Of a stretch of DNA of 64,000 nt, positions 1-9,456 are shown piece by piece. The stretch is from positions 372,001 to 436,000 of the forward strand of contig JASCNX010000001.1 of NCBI GenBank assembly GCA_029968055.1, written 5' to 3'. The stretch is from Xenophilus aerolatus. GTDB lineage: Bacteria > Pseudomonadota > Gammaproteobacteria > Burkholderiales > Burkholderiaceae_C. Every line of letters starts with the position of its first letter. The first letter of the stretch is position 1. The notes under the pieces are model-generated. The model was given only the letters and a program-made list of their open reading frames with translations, made no database searches and had not been told where the DNA came from. A program made the position numbers and the translations under genes.

Positions 1-3000
1 GCGCCGGTGATCGATGCCGTCAGCATCGAGGGGCCGACCGTGCGGCTTGCCCATTTGGCCGACGGCAGGTACGACATCGACGACATCCTGTCCCGTTTCG
101 CGCCCAAGCCCGGCGATCCGCCACCGGGTGAGCCGCAGCGCTTCGCCATCTACAACATTGCCATCACCGGCGCCGCGGTCGATTTCGACGACCAGCCCGT
201 CAAGCGCAAGCACGAATTGCGCGACCTCGAACTCAAGGTCCCGTTTATCAGCAACCTGGCGTCCAAGCGCGAGGTCAAGGTCGAGCCCAAGCTGGCGTTC
301 GTGCTCAACGGCTCACGCTTCGACTCGTCCGCCTTCAGCACTCCCTTTGCCGACAACCGCAAGACCGACGCGCAACTGCGCTTCGCCGACCTGGACCTCG
401 CGCCCTACCTGGGCTATGTCCCGAGCAGCCTGCCCGTGAAGGTGCTGGCCGGCACGCTGGGTGCCGACCTGAAGGTGGACTTCGAGCGCGCCAACGCGGC
501 GGCGTTGAGCATCAGCGGCACCGTCGAGGCCCGCAACATCAAGGTGGCCGACGCGCAGGGCCGCGATCTGCTCGGCTTCGGTTCGCTCAAGATCGGCCTG
601 GCCGACGTCCGCCCGCTGGACCGCAAGGTCCACCTGGGCAGCGTGGCGCTGGCCGACCCGCAATTGGCCGTGGCCCGCGACGCCGCCGGCAAGCTCAACC
701 TGTTGGCCACCAACCCGGCCACCGGTGCGACGGAAAAGGTCGCGCCTCCCGCAGCAGCGGCGAGCGCTCCCGCCCAGAATGCGCCGCAACCTGCTGGCTG
801 GGCAGTGCAGGTCGACAAGGTGGCGCTCCAGGGCGGCAGCGTGACCTGGCGCGACGAGACCACGCAGCCCGCCGCGGCCGTGCAGATCAAGGACATGCAG
901 GTCGAGGCGAGCGACATCGTCTGGCCCATGGCGAAACCGGCGCGCTTCGGCGGCTCGCTCAACCTGGCGGGCGCGCCCTTCAAGTTCCAGGGCGAGGGGA
1001 CCGACCAGGCGGCGCAGGTCCGGACCGAGGTCGAGGCGCTGCCGCTCTCGCTGGCTGCTCCCTACCTGGCCAAGAGCCTCGAGCCCACGCTCGATGGCAG
1101 GCTGGGCGGCCAGGTCGATGTGGCCTGGGCGGCGCCCAACCTGCAGCTTCATGCCCGCAAGGTCTCGGTCGACAACCTGGCGCTGACGCAGGGCAAGACC
1201 GCCCTGGCGAGTGCCGGGCGCTTCGAGATTGCCGACGCGAAGGCCGACCTGACGGCCCACACGCTGGCGATCGCCAGCTTCACCGCGACCAACCCCAAGG
1301 TCCGCATCGAGCGCGATGGCGAAAAGCGCTGGATGTTCGAGCGCTGGATGCGCACGCCCGCGGGCGGCGGCGCCGCCCCCGTGGCCGCGCCCAAGGCGCC
1401 GGCCGCCGAGGCGGCGCCGGGCAGCGCCAAGCCCTGGCAACTCAGCATCGCCACGCTGGCCGTGGACAACGGCGCGGTCAGCTACGCCGACAAGGCCAAC
1501 GCCAGCACCCCGGTCGAGGTCGAGCTCACCGCGCTCAAGCTGAAGGTCAACAAGCTGGCGCCGGACACGGCGACGGTGTCGCCCGTCGAGCTGTCGGGCC
1601 GGCTCGGCGCGGGGCGCCGAGCCGATCCTGGCCGTTTCGACTTCAAGGGCCAGGTGGTGCTCAAGCCGCTGTCGGCCGAGGGGCGGCTGGAGACTTCGGC
1701 CATTCCCTCGCATGCCTTCAAGGCCTACTACGCCGACACGCTCAACGTCGACATCCGCCGCTCGTACACCAATTACCGCGGCACCGTGCGCTTCGCCCAG
1801 CTGCCGGCCGGCATCAGCCTCAAGCTGGCCGGCGACACGGCCATCGAGGACTTCCGCGCCAACAGCGCCACGCTCACGCAGAAGGGCAGCTTCGGCGACG
1901 GCAACCAGCAACTGCTGGGCTGGAAGGCGCTGAGCCTGCGCGGCCTGCAGGTCGACCTGTCGCCGGGCGCGCCGCTCAAGGTGGATGTGCGCGAGACCAC
2001 GCTCACGGACGTGTTCGCGCGGATCATCGTCGAGGAGAGCGGCCGGCTCAATCTCCAGGGCCTGACCAAGAAGGGCGCCGAAGAATCGGCGGCGGCCGAT
2101 GCGTCCAGGCAGGACCCCGCAACCCGGCGCCAGCGCGGCGGCGCCACGGTGACCACCAACGAGCCGGCGGCCGCGCCGGCCAGGCCGGTGTCGGCCGAGG
2201 AAATGGTGGGCGGTGCGGCGCCCGCAGCGCCCGCGGCCACGGTTGCGCGCGCCGAGGCAGCGCCCGACCCGATGGCGCCGGTCATCAACTTCGGGCCGGT
2301 GAGCGTGGTCAACGGCAAGGTCGACTTCACCGACCTGTTCATCAAGCCCAACTATTCGGCCGACCTGAGCGAGCTCACCGGCAAGCTCAGCGCCTTTTCG
2401 TCCCGGCCCAGGGACGGCCAGCCCGCGCTGGCGGACCTGGAGTTGCGCGGCAAGGCGCAGCAGACCGCGTCGCTGGAGATCACCGGCAAGCTCAACCCGC
2501 TGGCCAAGCCGCTGGAGCTGGACATCACCGCCAAGATGCGCGACCTCGACCTGCCGCCGCTGTCGCCTTACTCGGTGCGCTATGCCGGCCACGGGATCGA
2601 GCGCGGCAAGCTCAGCCTGGACGTGAACTACAAGGTGGCGCCGGACGGCCGCCTGACGGCCACCAACAACCTCGTGCTCAACCAATTGCAGTTCGGCGAG
2701 GAAGTGAAGGGCGCCCCCAACAGCCTGCCGGTGCGGCTGGCGGTGGCGCTGCTGGCCGACCGCAACGGCGTGATCGACGTCGACCTGCCGCTGTCCGGCT
2801 CGCTCAACGACCCGCAGTTCAGCGTCGGCCCGCTGATCTGGAAGGCGGTGCTCAACCTCATCGCCAAGGCGGTCACGGCGCCCTTCAGCCTGTTGACAGG
2901 CGGCCTGGGCGGCGGGGGCGGTGACTCCAGCACCGTGCCCTTCGATCCGGGCAGTTCGGCCCTGACGCCCACCGCCACGCAGGCCCTGGACAAGGTCGTC

Positions 3001-3474
3001 AAGGCCCTGAACGACCGCCCGGCACTGCGCATGACCGTGGTGGGCGTCTCCAGCTTCGAGAAGGAGCGCGAGGCCTACAAGCGCCAGCGCCTGCGGCAGC
3101 TCGCGCTGTCCGAGAAGCGCCGCGTCGCCGTGCGCGCCGGGCAGGACCCGGCCCAGGTCACCCCCGTGAGCGACGCCGAATACCCGCAACTGCTCGAGGC
3201 GGTCTACAAGCGCGCCGACATCACCAAGCCGCGCAACATGGTCGGCCTGGCCAAGGACCTGCCCACCGAGGAAATGGAAAAGCTGCTGCTGGCCAGCATC
3301 CCGGTCGGCGAGCAGGCGATCCGCGAATTGGCCGTGGCGCGCGGCGCGGCCGTGCGCGACTACCTGCTGGAGCGCAAGCTGCCGTCGGAGAGGCTCTTCC
3401 TCGGTGCCGTGCGCACCGACGGGGGCGGTGCCGACTGGAAGCCCGGCGCCGAACTCAGGCTCGATACCCGCTGA
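1..3474 (+). CDS. DUF748 / AsmA-like large envelope protein (5' end missing)
   Basis: The reading frame is open from base 1, so the true start lies upstream; the GTG at 7 is probably internal. The visible 1157 residues show alternating short beta-type segments and Ala/Pro-rich linkers (around residues 240-260, 450-470 and 700-750), as in DUF748 proteins, which are AsmA-like repeat proteins of the envelope thought to act between inner and outer membrane. The last 170 residues, after a Gly-rich stretch (GGLGGGGGD), resemble the OmpA-like tail of DUF748 proteins (VPFDPGSSALTPTATQALDKV). The family is recognised from overall pattern; the molecular role is not known. It is followed after 148 bp by a DUF349 gene on the same strand. 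Confidence 0.8.
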   Translation, partial: APVIDAVSIEGPTVRLAHLADGRYDIDDILSRFAPKPGDPPPGEPQRFAIYNIAITGAAVDFDDQPVKRKHELRDLELKVPFISNLASKREVKVEPKLAFVLNGSRFDSSAFSTPFADNRKTDAQLRFADLDLAPYLGYVPSSLPVKVLAGTLGADLKVDFERANAAALSISGTVEARNIKVADAQGRDLLGFGSLKIGLADVRPLDRKVHLGSVALADPQLAVARDAAGKLNLLATNPATGATEKVAPPAAAASAPAQNAPQPAGWAVQVDKVALQGGSVTWRDETTQPAAAVQIKDMQVEASDIVWPMAKPARFGGSLNLAGAPFKFQGEGTDQAAQVRTEVEALPLSLAAPYLAKSLEPTLDGRLGGQVDVAWAAPNLQLHARKVSVDNLALTQGKTALASAGRFEIADAKADLTAHTLAIASFTATNPKVRIERDGEKRWMFERWMRTPAGGGAAPVAAPKAPAAEAAPGSAKPWQLSIATLAVDNGAVSYADKANASTPVEVELTALKLKVNKLAPDTATVSPVELSGRLGAGRRADPGRFDFKGQVVLKPLSAEGRLETSAIPSHAFKAYYADTLNVDIRRSYTNYRGTVRFAQLPAGISLKLAGDTAIEDFRANSATLTQKGSFGDGNQQLLGWKALSLRGLQVDLSPGAPLKVDVRETTLTDVFARIIVEESGRLNLQGLTKKGAEESAAADASRQDPATRRQRGGATVTTNEPAAAPARPVSAEEMVGGAAPAAPAATVARAEAAPDPMAPVINFGPVSVVNGKVDFTDLFIKPNYSADLSELTGKLSAFSSRPRDGQPALADLELRGKAQQTASLEITGKLNPLAKPLELDITAKMRDLDLPPLSPYSVRYAGHGIERGKLSLDVNYKVAPDGRLTATNNLVLNQLQFGEEVKGAPNSLPVRLAVALLADRNGVIDVDLPLSGSLNDPQFSVGPLIWKAVLNLIAKAVTAPFSLLTGGLGGGGGDSSTVPFDPGSSALTPTATQALDKVVKALNDRPALRMTVVGVSSFEKEREAYKRQRLRQLALSEKRRVAVRAGQDPAQVTPVSDAEYPQLLEAVYKRADITKPRNMVGLAKDLPTEEMEKLLLASIPVGEQAIRELAVARGAAVRDYLLERKLPSERLFLGAVRTDGGGADWKPGAELRLDTR

Positions 3475-3622
3475 GCGCCGGTGGGGCGCCCGCGGCCCCG
3501 GCTGACGCGGCCCCCAAGCTCGGAGACAATACGCAGTTCGCGCCGGCCTTGCCGGCGCCTTCGCTTGCGCACCGGATGCACCGGCGCCGGGCCTTCAGCC
3601 ACACGACACCTTCTCACGCGCA

Positions 3623-6448
3623 GTGACCCAAGCTACCCCCAAACACGACCTTTCGTCCCTCGACCAGCTCACGGGCGGCGCCTTCACCGCGCCCACCTCG
3701 GGCGAGCGAGCGCAGCGCATCCGCGACTGGCTCGCCACCGATCCGGCGACCGAGCTGATGCAGGAGGTCTTCAAGGAGCTCAGCGGGCGCGACAAGGGCG
3801 CCGCCCGTGCGCTGCGCGAGCGCCTGGACGAGATCAAGCGCGCCAAGGGCCAGGAGGCCATCTCCGCCGAGTGGTCCGACAAGGCGCGCGCGCTGCTCGA
3901 GCAGCCGCGCCTGAATATCGCCGATGCGATGGCCTGGCAGCGCGATGCGGCCAAGGCCGGCGCGCCGCTCTCGCGCGAACCCCTGGCCGGCTTCAAGACG
4001 CAGCTGGCCGAGCGCGTCAAGGGCATCGAGGACCTGCAGCACCGCGCGCAGGTGCACCGCGAGGCGGCCGTGCTGCTGGCGCAGCGCTTCGAGGTGTTGT
4101 CCACCAAGGGCTGGCAGGATGCCCAGGCTGCCGAGGAGGGCCTGCGCGGCGACGTGCAGCACTGGCTGGCCCAGGCGCAGGAGATCACGCAGGACGCCAA
4201 CTGGGGCAGCCTCGACGCCCGCTTCGCCCCGCAGCTCGACGCCTCGAAGGCGCAGTTGCAGGTGGTGTCGGACGCTTTTCACAGCGCACTGGCCCAGACC
4301 GTGGCCGCTGCGGCCGATGCCGCCGCACCGCTGCCGCCGGTGCCCGTGTGGGCCGACGAGATCCGCGCTGCGCGCGGGCAGCCGCTCGAATCGGCGCCGC
4401 CCGCGCCGGCCAAGCCCGCCGCGCCCAAGGTCGACCCGGCCGCACGCACCGCGGCGGAGCAGGCCGTGCAGGCGGCGCTGGCCAAGCTCGAGCAGGAAAC
4501 CGCCGAAGGCCACGGCAAGGCCAGCCAGGGCGCCGCAGCCGCGCTGCGCGCCGTGCTCAAGGAACACGGCCGTCTGGTCGGCAACGAACTCGAGGCGCGC
4601 GTGCATGCCGCGCTGGTGGCCGCCGGCGAACTCGAAGGCTGGCAGCGCTGGAGCGCCGACAAGGTGCGCGAGGAGCTGGTCGTCAAGGCCGAGGCGCTGC
4701 TCCATCGGCCCGAGGGCCAGGCGCTGGGTGGCCGGAAGATGCAGGAACAGCTACGCGCCCTGCGCGAGCAGTGGAAGCAGGCCGACCAGGGCGGCGCCCC
4801 CAACCATGCGTTGTGGAAGCGTTTCGATGAAGCCTGCAACCAGGCCCACAAGGTGGTCGAGGCCTGGTTGGAGAAGGTGCGCGCCGACGCCGCCGAGCAC
4901 CGCGCCCAGCGCCTGGCGCTGATCGAGGAACTCAAGGCTTGGGTGGCGGCCCATGCCGATGACGACCTCAAGGCGCGCAACCGCAGCCTGCACCAGTTCG
5001 CCGACCGCTGGCGCGATGCGGGCCACGTGAGCGAGAAGGTCTTCGCCGAACTGCAGCCGCTGTGGAACGAGGCCATGGCCGCCGCCCGCGGCCCGCTCGA
5101 GGCGGCGCAGAAGGCCAGCGTCGAGCGCCGCCAACAGATGATCGCCGAGGCCACCGAACTCGGCGCCGCGCCGCAGCTGCGCATCGACGCCGTCAAGGCG
5201 CTGCAGCAGCGTTGGCAGGCCGAGGCCCAGGCGGTGCCGCTGGAGCGTCGCCACGAGCAGAAACTGTGGGACGCGTTCCGCAAGCCGATCGACGACGCCT
5301 TCCAGCGCAAGACGGCCGACCGCGAGCGCGCCGCCGCCGCGCTGGGGGAGCACGACCGTGCCGTGCTCGAGGCCTCCAAGGCGCTCGAGGCGGCCAACGG
5401 CACCGGCGACGGGCAGAAGATCCGGGCGGCCATGGCCGCGCTCGAAGCGGCGCTGCGCGGCCAACGTGCTGCGCAGTCGGCCCCCGTGCCCGAGACCACG
5501 GCGGCCGCGACGTCCGACGGTCCGGCGCAAGGCGCTACGGACGTGGTGGCGCCCGGCCAGGCCGCAGCCGAGTTCGCGGAAAGCGCGCAGCTCAGCGACG
5601 AGGGCACGGCCGATGCCGGCAGCGCGTCGCCCGCCCCGGCGCCCGCGGACCTCGTCGCGCCGGCCGATGGCGCCGACCCCTCGGCGCGCGCCGACGCCGA
5701 GGAAGCCCGCGATGCCGCCGCACCCGCAGCGGCTCCCAAGCCGGCAGCACGTCCCGTGGTTGCCGTGCGCGGCGACGACCGGCCAGGCGCCCAGCGCCCG
5801 GGCACGGCCGCCGTCCAGGGCGGCCGTGGCCGACCGGGCGACCGGCGGGACGCGCGTGGTGCCCCGGCGGGCCGCGGCAACGACCGTGGCGGCCCCCGCA
5901 CCGACGACCGCCGAGGCGGCGCCGATCGCTTCGGCGCCGATCGGGGAGGCCGCTTCGGCGACCGCCCGCCGCGTGAAGACCGCGGCCCGCGCCTGGGCGA
6001 TACCGCCTTCCGCGCACAGCGCGACGCGCTCGAGCATGCCCAGGCGGCCCTGCGCAAGCTCGCCGCGCAGGCGCAGGGCGAGGTCGTCACCCAACTGCTC
6101 GGTGCCTGGGAACAGCGCGACGGCGCGGCACTGCCCAGTCCGCACGACCTGGGCCGCGGCGTGTCGGCGTCGGTGCGCTCGCAATGGGCACAGGCCCTCG
6201 GCGGCGCGCCCGGCGGCGATGCCGGCGAGGCGCTGCTGCGTCTGGAGATGGCGGCCGACGTGCCGACGCCGGCCGACCAGCTTGACGCCCGCCGCGCGCT
6301 GCAGCTCAAGCTGCTGACCCAGCGCAATCAGCCCGGCCCGGCCGAGACCTGGGCGCAGGACGCCGGTCGCGTGCTGGCGACGGCGCACGACGCGGGCAAC
6401 GCGCGGCGCCTGCAGAGCGCACTGCGCACGCTGCTGCGCAAGGGCTGA
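3623..6448 (+). CDS. DUF349 domain-containing protein with Arg/Gly-rich segment
   Basis: A 941-residue protein with a GTG start (MTQATPKHDLSSLDQL). It consists mainly of long amphipathic Ala/Glu/Arg helices, and repeats of the DUF349 type can be seen from about residue 270 to 600 (for example LREQWKQADQGGAPNHALWKRFDEACNQAH and its later variants FADRWRDAGHVSEKVFAELQPLWNEAM in shorter form). Residues about 600-710 are acidic and Ala/Pro-rich, and about 715-790 are very rich in Arg, Gly and Asp. A helical C-terminal domain follows. Function is not established; DUF349 proteins are usually cytoplasmic. No close partner genes; a terminator follows at 6493. Confidence 0.85.
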   Translation: MTQATPKHDLSSLDQLTGGAFTAPTSGERAQRIRDWLATDPATELMQEVFKELSGRDKGAARALRERLDEIKRAKGQEAISAEWSDKARALLEQPRLNIADAMAWQRDAAKAGAPLSREPLAGFKTQLAERVKGIEDLQHRAQVHREAAVLLAQRFEVLSTKGWQDAQAAEEGLRGDVQHWLAQAQEITQDANWGSLDARFAPQLDASKAQLQVVSDAFHSALAQTVAAAADAAAPLPPVPVWADEIRAARGQPLESAPPAPAKPAAPKVDPAARTAAEQAVQAALAKLEQETAEGHGKASQGAAAALRAVLKEHGRLVGNELEARVHAALVAAGELEGWQRWSADKVREELVVKAEALLHRPEGQALGGRKMQEQLRALREQWKQADQGGAPNHALWKRFDEACNQAHKVVEAWLEKVRADAAEHRAQRLALIEELKAWVAAHADDDLKARNRSLHQFADRWRDAGHVSEKVFAELQPLWNEAMAAARGPLEAAQKASVERRQQMIAEATELGAAPQLRIDAVKALQQRWQAEAQAVPLERRHEQKLWDAFRKPIDDAFQRKTADRERAAAALGEHDRAVLEASKALEAANGTGDGQKIRAAMAALEAALRGQRAAQSAPVPETTAAATSDGPAQGATDVVAPGQAAAEFAESAQLSDEGTADAGSASPAPAPADLVAPADGADPSARADAEEARDAAAPAAAPKPAARPVVAVRGDDRPGAQRPGTAAVQGGRGRPGDRRDARGAPAGRGNDRGGPRTDDRRGGADRFGADRGGRFGDRPPREDRGPRLGDTAFRAQRDALEHAQAALRKLAAQAQGEVVTQLLGAWEQRDGAALPSPHDLGRGVSASVRSQWAQALGGAPGGDAGEALLRLEMAADVPTPADQLDARRALQLKLLTQRNQPGPAETWAQDAGRVLATAHDAGNARRLQSALRTLLRKG

Positions 6449-6492
6449 GCCCGGGGGCGGCCTCTCGGCCGCCTTGCTGTGGAATCGATCTG

Positions 6493-6530
6493 CTGGTGGT
6501 GCTCGGCCAACGGGCGCCACCAGTTTTTTT
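6493..6530 (+). terminator. Rho-independent terminator after the DUF349 gene
   Basis: The arms CTGGTGG (6493-6499) and CCACCAG (6517-6523) pair perfectly and are followed directly by seven T. It lies 45 bp after the DUF349 stop codon. On the other strand the minus-strand gene cluster that ends at 6584 converges on it, but only the plus strand has the T-run. Confidence 0.75.
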
Positions 6531-6583
6531 CTTGCGGATCTGCCAGGCCGGGCCTGCGCAACGCCCGCGGCTGCCACCCGGCC

Positions 6584-7405
6584 TCAGGTGCGGTCGGTGC
6601 CCTCTTCGGCCTGGCCCAGGAAGAAGGCATCAAACAGCGGCCGCAGCGTCGGCATCTCCGTGGCGAAACGGACCGGGTCGACGAAGTAGGCCTCGCAGGC
6701 GACGGCGAAGAACTCACCCATCGACGAGGCGGCATAGCCGTCCAGCCACGGCGGCTCGCCGCCGAAGCGCTCGGCCACGATGGCCCGCTCTCGGAAGGCG
6801 TCGTACGCCGCCTGCATCGTCGCCAGCCAGTGGGCATGCGCCTCGCGCGCGCTTGCGTGCCCGCCGAAGCCGGCGGGCAGGGGCGGGCAGCCGTCGACGC
6901 CCCCGCCGCGCATGTCGATCTTGTGGGCGAATTCGTGGATCACCACGTTGAGGATCGGCCCCGTCGCCCGGCCGCCGCCTTCCTGCACGTGCGGCCAGCT
7001 CAGCATCACGGGGCCATGCTCGCGCGCCTCGCCGATGATGGCTTCCTCGTACTCGTGCACCACGCCGGCGTCGTCGATGGCCACGCGTGGCGTCGTCACC
7101 TCCTCGGGCACGACCACGATGCCGACGAAATCGTCGTACCACGCCAGGCCCTTCATCGGCGCATCGAGGTGGAGCACCGGCAAGACCGCCTGCGCAGCGA
7201 TCGCGAGGGCCACCTCGTCGGTGATGGCGAAGCCCAGGGCGCCGTGGAATTCCTTGTCCTGCAGAAAGCGGGCCGTGAGTTCGCGCAGGCGCTGCAGATC
7301 ATGCCCATCGCGGCGTGCGAGAAAGGGGTAGGCCGCCAGCGTGGCCTGCCAGTCGGGCTCGGGGATTTCGGGGGCCGGCCGCAGGCCGCGCAGCCATCGA
7401 AGCAT
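6584..7405 (-). CDS. mtfA: MtfA-like zinc metallopeptidase (M90 family)
   Basis: A 273-residue protein. It carries the zinc-binding HEFAH motif (His157, Glu158, His161) in the context ILNVVIHEFAHKIDM, which is characteristic of the M90/MtfA (YeeI) family. In E. coli MtfA binds the repressor Mlc and so affects glucose PTS genes, and it has aminopeptidase activity; whether this holds here is not shown. The length matches the family (about 265 residues). It is the last gene of a minus-strand run, 9 bp after lpxH, so it is probably co-transcribed with it. Confidence 0.88.
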   Translation of the reverse strand: MLRWLRGLRPAPEIPEPDWQATLAAYPFLARRDGHDLQRLRELTARFLQDKEFHGALGFAITDEVALAIAAQAVLPVLHLDAPMKGLAWYDDFVGIVVVPEEVTTPRVAIDDAGVVHEYEEAIIGEAREHGPVMLSWPHVQEGGGRATGPILNVVIHEFAHKIDMRGGGVDGCPPLPAGFGGHASAREAHAHWLATMQAAYDAFRERAIVAERFGGEPPWLDGYAASSMGEFFAVACEAYFVDPVRFATEMPTLRPLFDAFFLGQAEEGTDRT

Positions 7406-7414
7406 CGTCGGCGC

Positions 7415-8191
7415 TCAGCGCAGGTCGACGCGCTGCGCGCCGGCGGCCGACAGGCAGAGCAGTTGCGCACGCGGCGGGTGGGCGGCGGCATCCCAGTCGC
7501 TGAGCACGATGCGCGACAGGCCGTTGCCGAGGTCGTGGTCCATCGGCCGGTGCGTGTGGCCGTGGATCAAGGTGTCGGCACGGGCCGCGCGCAGCCACTG
7601 CGCAGCGGCGGCGGCGTCCACGTCGGCCCATGGGTTGCGCGGGTCGGCCTTGCGGGCCTCGCTCTGGTTGCGGATCTCGCGCGCGAGCGCGCGGCGCTCG
7701 GCCAGCGGCCGCGCCAAGAAGGCCTGCTGCCACGCGGGCGTGCGTACCTGGGCGCGGAAGGCAAGGTAGTCGGTGTCGGCCAGGCACAGCAGGTCGCCGT
7801 GGCTCAGCAGCCAGCGCCGGCCCTGGAAGCTCAGCACCGTCGGGTCGGCAATGAGCAGCACGCCGGCCGCATCGGCCAGCGCCCGACCGACGAGGAAGTC
7901 GCGGTTGCCGTGCAGGAAATGGACCGGCAGGCGCCGCGACGCATCGCGCAGCCACTGCGCCATCCGGTGTTCGAAACCCTCGGCCTCGGCCGCGTCGTCG
8001 CCGACCCAGACCTCGAACAGGTCGCCCAGGATGAAGAGGGCGTCGGCCGGCGTGGTCTGCAGGTAGCCGCGCCATGCCTCGAGCGTGGCGGGCTCGCCGT
8101 CCTGCAGATGCAGGTCGGACACGACGTCGACCGTGCGCCAGGACGGCGGGGCGACCAGCTCCGCGAAGTCGACCGCCTCGTGCCCCGTCAT
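7415..8191 (-). CDS. lpxH: UDP-2,3-diacylglucosamine diphosphatase
   Basis: A 258-residue metallophosphoesterase of lipid A synthesis. It splits UDP-2,3-diacylglucosamine into lipid X and UMP at the inner face of the cytoplasmic membrane. The full set of calcineurin-like motifs is visible: SDLHL, GDLFEVW, HGNRDF, SHGD and IHGHTH. The start ATG at 8191 (MTGHEAVDFAEL) gives an N-terminus slightly longer than the E. coli enzyme. It lies 25 bp after ppiB and just before mtfA. The ppi-ppi-lpxH order is common in Comamonadaceae (established knowledge, from memory). Confidence 0.95.
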   Translation of the reverse strand: MTGHEAVDFAELVAPPSWRTVDVVSDLHLQDGEPATLEAWRGYLQTTPADALFILGDLFEVWVGDDAAEAEGFEHRMAQWLRDASRRLPVHFLHGNRDFLVGRALADAAGVLLIADPTVLSFQGRRWLLSHGDLLCLADTDYLAFRAQVRTPAWQQAFLARPLAERRALAREIRNQSEARKADPRNPWADVDAAAAAQWLRAARADTLIHGHTHRPMDHDLGNGLSRIVLSDWDAAAHPPRAQLLCLSAAGAQRVDLR

Positions 8192-8216
8192 GGCCGCGCC
8201 TGCCTCGGCACTGCGC

Positions 8217-8729
8217 TTATTCCGAGAGGACCGTGGCCTTCTCGATCAGCACATCGTCGACCGGCACGTCGTCGTGGAAGCCCTTGCGGCCGGTCTTGAC
8301 CTTGCGCAGCGCGTCGACGATCTCGGTGCCCGAGACGACCTTGCCGAACACGGCATAGCCCCAGCCCTGGGCCGTGGGCGCGGTGTGGTTCAGGAAGTCG
8401 TTCTTGGCCACGTTGATGAAGAACTGTGCCGTGGCCGAATGCGGCGCGCTGGTGCGCGCCATGGCGACGGTGTACATGTCGTTCTTCAGGCCGTTGTTGG
8501 CCTCGTTGGTGATCTCGGCCTGCGTGGGCTTCTGCTTCATGCCGGGCTCGAAGCCGCCGCCCTGGATCATGAAGCCGTCGATCACGCGGTGGAACACGGT
8601 GCCGTCGTAGTGGCCGCTCTTGACGTAGGCGAGGAAGTTATCGACCGACTTGGGGGCCTTCTCGCGATCGAGTTCGAGGACGAGGGGCCCGTGGCCCTTG
8701 ATGTTCAGTTCGACTTGCGGGTTGCTCAT
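8217..8729 (-). CDS. ppiB: Cytoplasmic peptidyl-prolyl cis-trans isomerase (cyclophilin B type)
   Basis: A 170-residue single-domain cyclophilin without signal peptide ([20 protein letters not shown]). The conserved core is present: [18 protein letters not shown] with the catalytic Arg, [23 protein letters not shown], and [10 protein letters not shown]. It catalyses cis-trans isomerisation of peptidyl-proline bonds. It follows a second, exported cyclophilin by 60 bp on the same strand; the pair shares most motif positions and looks like an old duplication giving one cytoplasmic and one periplasmic enzyme. Confidence 0.95.
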   Translation of the reverse strand: MSNPQVELNIKGHGPLVLELDREKAPKSVDNFLAYVKSGHYDGTVFHRVIDGFMIQGGGFEPGMKQKPTQAEITNEANNGLKNDMYTVAMARTSAPHSATAQFFINVAKNDFLNHTAPTAQGWGYAVFGKVVSGTEIVDALRKVKTGRKGFHDDVPVDDVLIEKATVLSE

Positions 8730-8789
8730 GGAATGGACTCCTAGGATGCGTGGGTGGAAATGCCGTGGTCTGCGCTGCGGGGCAGGCTC

Positions 8790-9371
8790 TTACTTCACCA
8801 CGGTGGCCGAGCGGATCTCGACCGGAACGGTGGGCACGTCGCGCATGCCGCCCTGCACGCCGGTGGCGACGGCGCGGATCTTGTCGACCACGTCCATGCC
8901 CGAGACCACCTTGCCGAACACCGTGTAGCCGTGGCCGTCGGGGTTGGGTGCGTTGAGCATGTCGTTGTTCTTCACGTTGATGAAGAACTGCGAGGCGGCC
9001 GAGTTCGGGTCGCTGGTGCGGGCCATGGCGATGGTGCCGCGGTCGTTCTTCAGGCCGTTGGATGCCTCGAGCGGGATCGGCGCGCGCGTGCCCTTTTCCT
9101 TGAGCTGGGCCGAGTAGCCGCCGCCCTGGATCATGAAGCCATCGATGACGCGGTGGAACACCGTGCCGTCGTAGTGCTTGTCCTTCACGTACTGCAGGAA
9201 GTTGTCGACCGTCTTCGGCGCCTTGGCCGGATCGAGCTCGAGCACGATGTCGCCGAGCGAGGTGGCCAGCTTCACGCGCGGCGTGCCCTGCGCCATCGCG
9301 GGCAGGTGCGCGAGGCCCAGGGCCAGCATGGCGGCGCAGGCAGCGCGGCGGGAGAACGAGGGAAAGGTCAC
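8790..9371 (-). CDS. ppiA: Periplasmic peptidyl-prolyl cis-trans isomerase (cyclophilin A type)
   Basis: The protein is a cyclophilin ([59 protein letters not shown]) with a signal peptide: a short basic region FSRRAA, a hydrophobic run and an AMA-QG cleavage site. I chose the GTG at 9371 because it gives a signal peptide of normal length (193 residues in all). The frame stays open to a GTG at 9422, which would add 17 residues and has no better ribosome binding site. The enzyme should help proline isomerisation of exported proteins. Confidence 0.88.
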   Translation of the reverse strand: MTFPSFSRRAACAAMLALGLAHLPAMAQGTPRVKLATSLGDIVLELDPAKAPKTVDNFLQYVKDKHYDGTVFHRVIDGFMIQGGGYSAQLKEKGTRAPIPLEASNGLKNDRGTIAMARTSDPNSAASQFFINVKNNDMLNAPNPDGHGYTVFGKVVSGMDVVDKIRAVATGVQGGMRDVPTVPVEIRSATVVK

Positions 9372-9456
9372 GTCGGAACTCGCTTTCGGGTAACGAAGGA
9401 TGGATGAGGAAAAGCCTTGCACGCGCCGGCACCGCGAACGGCGCCGGCGGCGGCCG

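Noticed and set aside
313-3189. A 958-codon open frame on the minus strand opposite the DUF748 gene
   Set aside because: It is antisense to a clear gene, rich in Arg, Gly, His and Gln as expected from a GC-rich mirror frame, and has no recognisable domain.
3475-3622. Gap before the DUF349 gene searched for a promoter or small gene
   Set aside because: Only GC-rich sequence with a weak CAATAC; nothing I can support.
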